Below are positions 58,059-64,000 of a stretch of 64,000 bases of DNA, piece by piece (position 1 is the stretch's first letter; every line of letters starts with the position of its first letter). The notes under the pieces are model-generated. The model searched no databases, was not told the origin of the DNA, and worked only from the letters and a program-made list of their open reading frames with translations. The translations under genes and the position numbers were made by a program. Origin of the DNA: Elusimicrobiota bacterium (GTDB lineage Bacteria; Elusimicrobiota; Elusimicrobia; F11); assembly GCA_022072025.1 (NCBI GenBank), contig JAJVIP010000011.1:1-64000 (forward strand), in the 5' to 3' direction.

Positions 58059-58791
58059 TTTCATCGCCTGCACCTCCGCTTTGCTCAAGAGAGAAATCAT
58101 TCGGTTTCTCCGCCAAAGACAAAGAATTGTCGGGGCCCTTGGAACTCCATTGGTTTTTTGGGGCCTCATCGGATCCGGCATGGGAACCCTTAAATATTTC
58201 TTTCCAGGGACCGTTGTCATGATTCTCCTTTTTACCGCCATTTTCTCAACCATCTCCATCATTGAAGACCGAAGGGAAGGGTTCCTGCAGGCCGTCCTCG
58301 TTTCTCCGGCTTCCCGCATGAGCGTGGTCATGGGAAAAATTTGGGGGGGCACGCTTTTGGCCACCCTCCAAGGGTTGGTTTTTTTCTTGGCTCTTCCTTT
58401 TTTGGGACTTCAGCTGAGTTGGGCGGATTTTCTTTTCATTCTGATTATCATGTTGACCATCTCATTTGCCTTAACAGGCCTGGGATTTATCATCGCTTGG
58501 AAATTGGATTCCACCCAAGGGTTTCACGCCATCATGAATTTACTGCTCATGCCGATGTGGTTCTTGTCGGGCTCACTTTTCCCGCTGACGAATGCTCCCC
58601 ATTGGCTTAAAACAGTGATTCAATTAAATCCCTTAACCTATGGCGTGGCCGCTTTGCACCAAGGTTTTTTTGGAAACTCTCTGCAGATGGGACTCTCCAA
58701 TCCTTCGCGACTTTATTGCCTTTCCATGATGATTATTTTCGCTCTCTCCAGTTTGGTTCTGGCCAGATGGGTGGCGGGTAAAAATGAATAA
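58051..58791 (+). CDS. ABC-2 type transporter permease
   Basis: The 246-residue membrane protein has six helices: FLRQRQRIVGALGTPLVFWGLI at the N-terminus, SIIEDRREGFLQAVLVSP as the coupling loop, and LLLMPMWFLSGSLFPLTNAP near residue 170, which is the ABC-2 signature. Start is a GTG at 58051 within the end of the ATPase gene (8-bp overlap) with GAGGA before it. The longer frame from 57874 lies within the ATPase gene. It works with that ATPase in export of an unknown substrate. Confidence 0.88.
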   Translation: MLNFIACTSALLKREIIRFLRQRQRIVGALGTPLVFWGLIGSGMGTLKYFFPGTVVMILLFTAIFSTISIIEDRREGFLQAVLVSPASRMSVVMGKIWGGTLLATLQGLVFFLALPFLGLQLSWADFLFILIIMLTISFALTGLGFIIAWKLDSTQGFHAIMNLLLMPMWFLSGSLFPLTNAPHWLKTVIQLNPLTYGVAALHQGFFGNSLQMGLSNPSRLYCLSMMIIFALSSLVLARWVAGKNE

Positions 58792-58923
58792 TTTTTCGAG
58801 TTTAGAGTTTGAGACTTGTGATAGGAATTTCGAAATTTCCGATATGTCATTTTGAGCGAAGCGAATCTATGAAATGGAATCGTGGAATCTTGTTTTTATA
58901 CGAAGAAATGTTTGAATTACGCT

Positions 58924-59093
58924 GTCGCCCCGGCCTAGCTGTTAAGTGGAGTGATTGTTGGCAAGTGTATAAGCCGGGGCCCAGTCGTTCCAACAGAAGG
59001 TGTATTGGGATCACCTCCCCCTCCGGAGAGGCTGGGTCCCGGCTTATACTCTTCTCCGCGCACACATCCTTTAAAAAATGGGCCGGGACGACG
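58924..59093. repeat. Expanded palindromic repeat of family A, copy 6
   Basis: Four arms, GTCGCCCCGGCC (58924), TATAAGCCGGGGCCCAG (58968), CTGGGTCCCGGCTTATA (59030) and GGCCGGGACGAC (59081), form nested inverted repeats, but the spacers are about 35-50 bp instead of the 5-10 bp of the other copies. It lies between the ABC permease and sco genes; 58792-59134 holds no gene. Confidence 0.82.
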
Positions 59094-59134
59094 GCCATGC
59101 CTGGTCCCTTGTTGGGTTGCGGCGGAGCTGCGCT

Positions 59135-59749
59135 ATGAATTCGATTAAAAACCTTATTAGAGCAACAATGATCACGCTGGGTGGCGTGGTTCTGGGCCTT
59201 CTAGCCTGGCGAATAGGGCGCCAACCCACAGGACCTGGGAGTTCGCTCGTGGAAGTCCCCACCTATGGTTCGGTGAAAGATTTTGTTTTTGTCGATCAGA
59301 CAGGGCAACCCTTTGGGCTTAAAAATCTAAAACAAAAATATTGGCTGGCCGACTTCTTTTTCACCCGGTGCATGGGTCCCTGCCCTCTTCTCACCAATAA
59401 AATGAAAGAACTTCAAGCCGAGTTTTCTCATAAAGAAAAACTTTCTTTTGTTTCATTTTCAGTTGATCCGGACCATGACACACCTGAAGTTCTTTCCCTA
59501 TATGCCAAGACCTATGAATTGAACTTGAACAAATGGACCTTCGTCACCGGCTCAAAGGAAAAAATGTACGAATTGATTCGAGAGAGCTTTCATTTGGCCG
59601 TGGAACCCTCCAATCCGCCTTCTCTAAACGATATCTTGCACAGCCTGTACTTTGTTTTGGTGAATCCGCAAGGCCAGGTGACGGGTTATTTCAACACGGG
59701 TGACCCAGAAGCCATGAAAAAGTTGCGCCATGCACTTGCCAACATTTAA
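59135..59749 (+). CDS. sco: SCO1/SenC family copper chaperone
   Basis: The 204-residue protein has one N-terminal membrane anchor (about 10-25) and a thioredoxin-like fold with the copper motif FTRCMGPCPLL (Cys-x3-Cys) and the conserved His in DILHSLYFVLV. SCO proteins deliver Cu to the CuA site of subunit II. Start at the ATG at 59135 (GGAG upstream); the frame is open from 59078 within repeat DNA. Its 3' end overlaps DUF420 by 20 bp. Confidence 0.92.
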   Translation: MNSIKNLIRATMITLGGVVLGLLAWRIGRQPTGPGSSLVEVPTYGSVKDFVFVDQTGQPFGLKNLKQKYWLADFFFTRCMGPCPLLTNKMKELQAEFSHKEKLSFVSFSVDPDHDTPEVLSLYAKTYELNLNKWTFVTGSKEKMYELIRESFHLAVEPSNPPSLNDILHSLYFVLVNPQGQVTGYFNTGDPEAMKKLRHALANI

Positions 59750-60134
59750 CGCTGTCCTCAACCTCACGAGCACCCTTCTTCTGACGCTGGGCTTTGTATT
59801 CATCAAGAAAAAAAATGTCACGGCGCACCGAATCTGTATGGGATTGGCCTTTATGACCTCGACCCTTTTTTTGGTTTCTTATCTTTATTACCACTACAAC
59901 GCGGGAAGCAAACCCTTTTTAGGAATGGGCTGGGTTCGGCCCGTCTATTTTTCAATTCTTCTCACCCACACCCTTTTGGCGATGGCGATCGTCCCCTTGG
60001 TTCTTGTGACACTCCGACACGCCCTCAAAGGAAACTTCCCCGCTCATCAAAAGTGGGCGCGTTGGACCTGGCCCATTTGGATGTACGTCTCAGTCACCGG
60101 CGTGGTCATTTATTGGATGCTGTACCGGATGTAA
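59730..60134 (+). CDS. DUF420 membrane protein (oxidase-linked)
   Basis: The 134-residue protein has four helices, with FNAVLNLTSTLLLTLGFVFIK, AHRICMGLAFMTSTLFLVSYL, and HTLLAMAIVPLVLVTL then HQKWARWTWPIWMYVSVTGVVIYWM; the His residues and WARWTWP...YVSVTGV are the DUF420 pattern. It is related to CtaM-type assembly factors of aa3 oxidase. The position at the end of the cluster, overlapping sco by 20 bp, supports a role in oxidase maturation. Nothing else about its mechanism can be read. Confidence 0.85.
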   Translation: MHLPTFNAVLNLTSTLLLTLGFVFIKKKNVTAHRICMGLAFMTSTLFLVSYLYYHYNAGSKPFLGMGWVRPVYFSILLTHTLLAMAIVPLVLVTLRHALKGNFPAHQKWARWTWPIWMYVSVTGVVIYWMLYRM

Positions 60135-60143
60135 TGGTTCATC

Positions 60144-61676
60144 GTGTTTAAAACTTTGGGAATGGCCTGTATATTGGGGCTCATTGCCTTCAACGCCACT
60201 TCAATTCAAACTTTTCCTCCTGTCAATGCCGACGACGTAAGCAATGCCATTCTTGGAGACCATTATGGGCTGACAGGTGAAATTCGTTACCCGTTGATGA
60301 AAAACGTGGTCCACCCTGATTTCTATGATCTTTCTTCCTCAGATCAGTATGCCTATCGCGGCATTTACACCTTATTTACTGCGTTTGGCCAAAGGTTGAT
60401 TGGAAAAAGTTTTTTCCAACACCGGCTCTTCTCATTTATAGGATGGGTTTTGATTGGTCTACTTATGGCCTGTTTCCTGGCCAAGAACTGGGGCCCCAAT
60501 ACTGCAATTATTGGTTCCATTCTTTGGTATGGAAATCTTTGTGGGATTTTGGCTTCCCATTTAATACGGCCAGATATTTGGCTGGCTTTCTTTGCAACCA
60601 TTCAACTCATTTTAATTCCTTATATACACAAGCGACCTCATCTGGGATTTTTTTTCTTCGCAATGGCTGGCCCTATTGCCATGGGATTTCATCCTCATGG
60701 AATTTTGCTCATTGCGTGGAGTCTATTGATTTTTTCTCATTTTCTATTCAAGCAAGGTAATTTGGAAGGTTTTTGGGGCTTTGTTTTAGGTTTGCTGAGT
60801 GGTGTGGCCATCTATGCCCTATATGTTGATGTTGAAACTGCTGCCATTTCTAAATTTACCTACGCTATGGCGATCCATAAATCCAACTTTGGCACATGGT
60901 TGACGCGCTTGAACCCATTGACTTGGATAAAAGACACTTTTCTTTTATTTATATTTCCCGATTCATTTTATTTACCCTCAATATTAAGACTTTCACTCAT
61001 CTGGTATTGGTCTTTTAATTCTTTCTTGTTGGTTTTCATTTTGGCTTCCATTTATTTGATTTGGAATAAAAAAATGAATCGCCTTCTTTGGTCCGTTTTT
61101 TCACTTTGGGCTGTCTTATTCTCCGGGATGGGTTTTGGATATATCCGCCGCGAAGCAATTTACATTCTTCCTATTATCGTATCGATCATTCCGATTATCA
61201 CGTGGTTTATGACAACACTTTATAAAGATAAAAAACCTATTCTCTTGTTCTTAACAAGTTGCATCCTACTGAGTAGCGTATTGTCTACTATTGTCCAAAC
61301 CTCTTTTGCTTCACAGCATTGTCCTCCGATCACCCAATCATTTTCTAAAACTGAAGAAATCATCGGGACGAAAAAACAGCGAATCATGGGACCGGCTTAT
61401 TTTTGGTTCATGTTCGGAAATGAATTGTTGGATATAGAAGGCCTGGAAATTGATTACTTTTATTCCCTACGCATAAGAACCGCCGAGATTATGAATCGAT
61501 CAAAACCGGACATCGTGATTACAGACTTATATGTCCGCCGACGTTTTCCATTTATCGACCAATGGCTGACTCAAAATGCCTCGCTCATCGGGATCATCCC
61601 TGAAAATCCCAACCATGGCGAACTAAGATTTTATCGATTTTCTTGGAAGGAACCTGTGAGTGAAAAAACCCTGTGA
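60144..61676 (+). CDS. Polytopic membrane protein, GT-C/GT39-like
   Basis: A 510-residue protein with about 11 helices. The first loop FPPVNADDVSNAILGD has an Asp pair where GT39-like enzymes place their catalytic Asp, and ILASHLIRPDIWLAFFATIQLIL matches their second conserved Asp region. The sequence is otherwise not assigned. It starts with a GTG at 60144 (MFKTLGMAC), 9 bp after DUF420, with AT-rich composition, so it may be unrelated to the oxidase operon. It overlaps the convergent methyltransferase by 46 bp at the 3' end. Acceptor and donor unknown. Confidence 0.72.
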   Translation: MFKTLGMACILGLIAFNATSIQTFPPVNADDVSNAILGDHYGLTGEIRYPLMKNVVHPDFYDLSSSDQYAYRGIYTLFTAFGQRLIGKSFFQHRLFSFIGWVLIGLLMACFLAKNWGPNTAIIGSILWYGNLCGILASHLIRPDIWLAFFATIQLILIPYIHKRPHLGFFFFAMAGPIAMGFHPHGILLIAWSLLIFSHFLFKQGNLEGFWGFVLGLLSGVAIYALYVDVETAAISKFTYAMAIHKSNFGTWLTRLNPLTWIKDTFLLFIFPDSFYLPSILRLSLIWYWSFNSFLLVFILASIYLIWNKKMNRLLWSVFSLWAVLFSGMGFGYIRREAIYILPIIVSIIPIITWFMTTLYKDKKPILLFLTSCILLSSVLSTIVQTSFASQHCPPITQSFSKTEEIIGTKKQRIMGPAYFWFMFGNELLDIEGLEIDYFYSLRIRTAEIMNRSKPDIVITDLYVRRRFPFIDQWLTQNASLIGIIPENPNHGELRFYRFSWKEPVSEKTL

Positions 61677-62326
61677 TAGGGCAAAAAGGAGAAAGGAACT
61701 CCAAACTCTCTGATTTTTACATTCTGGATTTTAATCATATCAAGAATCCATGATCTTGAAATTTCGTGTTTATGCCATTCTTCACGCATATCATCCGACA
61801 TCGGATATTTTCCAGCAATTAACTTTTTAATGCCAAAAGCCAAAACTATTCTTTTGGTCCAGTTGATCAGTGTCTCATTCGGAACAGTGATAACAATAAG
61901 GCCTTGGGGTTTGATCACGCGAAACATTTCATCGATAACCAATTTGGGGTTCTCTACATGCTCCAATACTTCTGAACAGATGACACAATCAAATAAACCG
62001 CGTTCAAATGGAAGTCGCTCGATATCCGCCTTGATTAACTCACAGTTTGGTTTATCTTTCAACCTTTCGCGAGCCTGATTGAGCAATGTATCGGACAAAT
62101 CAATCCCCACCAACCTGTCTCCGTTTAATTTCTCCAAAAGGTTTCCAGACCCACAGCCCACATCAAGGATTTTTCCTCCCGAGGCACTGCCACATAAATT
62201 CTTAATCATTACAAACCTGCGATTTTCGACCCATCTGATGGGGAGCCCTGATTGAGATATAAACAAATCAGGCATGTATTTTTTGGCCATTTCTTCATTC
62301 CACGACTCATGGTCATTTGAATTCAT
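61631..62326 (-). CDS. Class I SAM-dependent methyltransferase
   Basis: The 231-residue protein shows motif I GKILDVGCGSGNLLEKL (about 52-68), acidic residue at GIDLSDTLL, then LIKADIERLPFERGLFDCVICSEVLEHVENP and IKPQGLIVITVPN, in the standard order. It resembles small-molecule (UbiE/COQ5-like) or sugar methyltransferases. Its start overlaps the stop of the GT39 gene upstream by 4 bp (ATGA), so the two are coupled. The 3' end overlaps the convergent membrane protein by 46 bp. Confidence 0.83.
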   Translation of the reverse strand: MNSNDHESWNEEMAKKYMPDLFISQSGLPIRWVENRRFVMIKNLCGSASGGKILDVGCGSGNLLEKLNGDRLVGIDLSDTLLNQARERLKDKPNCELIKADIERLPFERGLFDCVICSEVLEHVENPKLVIDEMFRVIKPQGLIVITVPNETLINWTKRIVLAFGIKKLIAGKYPMSDDMREEWHKHEISRSWILDMIKIQNVKIREFGVPFSFLPYHRVFSLTGSFQENR

Positions 62327-63993
62327 GCCTGATTCTCCAATAGAAAATTTGCCCTTTCCAACTGTCGCTGATAGAGCGCTTTTCGTCCCATTTCTTTATA
62401 AATATCGCCTATGCGAAGGATGGATTCTTCATCTCGGGATATGTCGTAAACAAACAAAGTTCCCCCGATTAATAAAAATGGATTTTTGTTGTTGAGCCAC
62501 GCATAGGCGGCTTTTGTGGAAGGGTTGTGACGGAGCTCCGCACTGACCACCAGCCATTCTACGGGAACATCACTGGGGTTAATCGTCTCCTTTCTAAAAG
62601 AATTCGTAATGGCGGGAGAAAGGACATCTTGATAGTCTATACCCCATGCCTCGGGACGGTTGGAACCCCAATATCCCATCAGAATGGAGGGCTTGATGGC
62701 TTGCTTGTGAATGACTTTTGCAAGAGTTGGGAGATCCTGCCCCCAATCTTGATTGGATCCATCCAACCACTTCCATCCATTTTTTATGCCTCCGACCAAG
62801 GGATTGAAATAGGCCATGTGATGTGGATGTGTGATGAATGACTCAATTACCATCCATCCCATTAACATCCAACATACGATTCTGTCTTTTCGTGATTTAA
62901 GCGAAGAATAATATACACCAATTAATATCGCTAAAAACGGAATGGCAGGTAGAAGATAACGAATCCCAAAATGATTGTTACTAATAAGAACAGAAAACCA
63001 TAAAACCAATATTGGAATAAACAATAAAAATCCCCGACTATTATCTTTCCTTTTAACCAAGGCAATTCCCACAGTGATCCAAAAAAACAGAAGTGGGAGT
63101 GGCGTTTTTATCAGGGATACAGTCGGATAGTAAAACCATCCCTTGGCCACAGCCTCGCCCAAGAGATAACCATCTGACAATCGTTCCTTGTGAAAAGATC
63201 GCCCTTGACTTAAAGCTTGATTCAACATCTCTAGATTGAAATTATAAAGGCTTAACACAACAAACAGTGTTGCCAATATAATAATAGCTGCCCCTACAGC
63301 ATCGGATTTCTCTATTCTTTTATTCTCAATTTTTCTTTGCAAAAGGTACATCAAGATGAAAATGGGAGCTAATAGGAAACCAGTAAATTTGGATGAAATC
63401 GCTGCTCCCGCTGATATACCTGAAAGAAGAGCGGTGGTCCGATTCCGTTTCATCAGCCATTCGTAAAATAAGAATATTGATCCAGTCATAAAAAAAGTGA
63501 CATAAATATCATTCATCGCCAAGGACCCGTTACCTAGAATTAAAGGGTCAAACAAAAACACAGAACAACTGAGTAACGCTGCTTGCAATCCAAACAGTTT
63601 CTTACAAAAAAAGTAAATAACAATACCCAATACAAGCGTTATCAAGATACTGGAGAAACGACATAAGAAAATTAGTTTTGGAGCGGGAACAGTATTATGA
63701 AAAAATATTTGGTACCCATTTCTCCATGCATCATTCAAATTCATGAAACGTTCGATTGGCCATTTGGCACCCTGGAGAAGCATAGGAACTCCGGAGATTA
63801 TTTTTTGTAAGGGTGGATGCTCGATGTTAGGCGTTAATTGTCCTGTTTTTAAATAAATTAAACCGGCCGGCGCGTAAATGACCTCATCGTAAACCAAAGA
63901 GGTGTTCTTGGCTGTTGAAATCAATAAATACATTGAGGGAAGCAAAATCAAACCTAACAATAAATAATGTTTCTTTTTCACCAGCTTATCCAA
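62323..63993 (-). CDS. GT39-like (phospholipid carrier-dependent) glycosyltransferase
   Basis: A 556-residue protein with about 11 helices and the first-loop motif SLVYDEVIYAPAGLIYLKTG (catalytic Asp-Glu) followed by NIEHPPLQKIISG, then SLAMNDIYVTFF. These match the Dol-P-Man/ArnT-like family. The soluble C-terminal third holds LDGSNQDWGQDLPTL, a feature of this family in bacteria. Its upstream end lies at the window edge: the frame opens with a TTG at 63993 but has no stop before base 64000, so the true start may lie outside. It is coupled to the methyltransferase that follows. Confidence 0.78.
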   Translation of the reverse strand: MDKLVKKKHYLLLGLILLPSMYLLISTAKNTSLVYDEVIYAPAGLIYLKTGQLTPNIEHPPLQKIISGVPMLLQGAKWPIERFMNLNDAWRNGYQIFFHNTVPAPKLIFLCRFSSILITLVLGIVIYFFCKKLFGLQAALLSCSVFLFDPLILGNGSLAMNDIYVTFFMTGSIFLFYEWLMKRNRTTALLSGISAGAAISSKFTGFLLAPIFILMYLLQRKIENKRIEKSDAVGAAIIILATLFVVLSLYNFNLEMLNQALSQGRSFHKERLSDGYLLGEAVAKGWFYYPTVSLIKTPLPLLFFWITVGIALVKRKDNSRGFLLFIPILVLWFSVLISNNHFGIRYLLPAIPFLAILIGVYYSSLKSRKDRIVCWMLMGWMVIESFITHPHHMAYFNPLVGGIKNGWKWLDGSNQDWGQDLPTLAKVIHKQAIKPSILMGYWGSNRPEAWGIDYQDVLSPAITNSFRKETINPSDVPVEWLVVSAELRHNPSTKAAYAWLNNKNPFLLIGGTLFVYDISRDEESILRIGDIYKEMGRKALYQRQLERANFLLENQA

Positions 63994-64000
63994 TTCACAT

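Noticed and set aside
9501-59093. CRISPR array
   Set aside because: The repeats are single, far apart and palindromic over their whole length, without regular spacers or cas genes.

Overview
The window is a densely coded piece of a Gram-negative, aerobic bacterial chromosome. The evidence for this is an OmpA-like lipoprotein, a TolC/RND pair, a heptosyltransferase-like GT9, many lipobox signal peptides and a full aa3-type cytochrome oxidase cluster. GC content is moderate, with several clearly AT-richer patches. The mix of PilT plus FlgO-like proteins, a fused CtaA-CtaB, an oxidase-linked ABC-2 transporter and abundant GC-rich palindromic repeats suggests an under-sampled phylum (Elusimicrobiota-like is a guess, not shown by the sequence). 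No rRNA, tRNA or CRISPR array was seen.

Layout. 1-226: a possible structured RNA on the minus strand. 227-9449: housekeeping and envelope genes (MATE pump, OmpA-like lipoprotein, a minus-strand operon of membrane and exonuclease genes, DUF3108, DUF502, an NfeD-slipin pair), with the C-terminal relic of a short-chain dehydrogenase at about 6.5 kb. 9.5-19 kb: PilT with two tandem FlgO-like proteins, an NCS2-like permease, YceI, and a TolC-RND efflux pair. 19-27 kb: RhlE helicase, TPR protein, exonuclease III, FKBP lipoprotein, GT39 and an unusual CNNM/CBS-EIIA fusion.

27-33 kb is an accessory island. It holds a GHKL ATPase + DUF4325 (STAS-like) pair behind two palindromic operators, with a promoter placed for a leaderless mRNA; a ManA-like isomerase; an MNT nucleotidyltransferase whose partner gene is cut off by a repeat; a TPR lipoprotein; and an AT-rich DUF6036 nucleotidyltransferase + winged-helix cassette. 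33-48.9 kb is a surface-polysaccharide cluster: polymerase/ligase, flippase, two DegT-family enzymes (one an RfbH/E1-type dehydrase), five glycosyltransferases, methyltransferases and a second ligase with TPR. It ends in two methyltransferase genes that are each broken by one in-frame stop codon.

50.6-60.1 kb is the respiratory cluster: cupredoxin-like lipoprotein, CoxB-A-C-D, a small CxxC membrane protein, the CtaA-CtaB fusion, an ABC-2 transporter, Sco and DUF420. It is interrupted by two palindromic repeats. 60.1-64 kb holds AT-rich GT39-type membrane proteins and a methyltransferase.

Across the window at least six large imperfect palindromes (core GTCGCCCCGGCA...CCTGG...) sit between genes. 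A second 48-bp hairpin family (at 23.8 and 31.1 kb, with a half copy inside the GT39 coding region) and a third repeat (14.4 kb, supplying a start codon) are also present.
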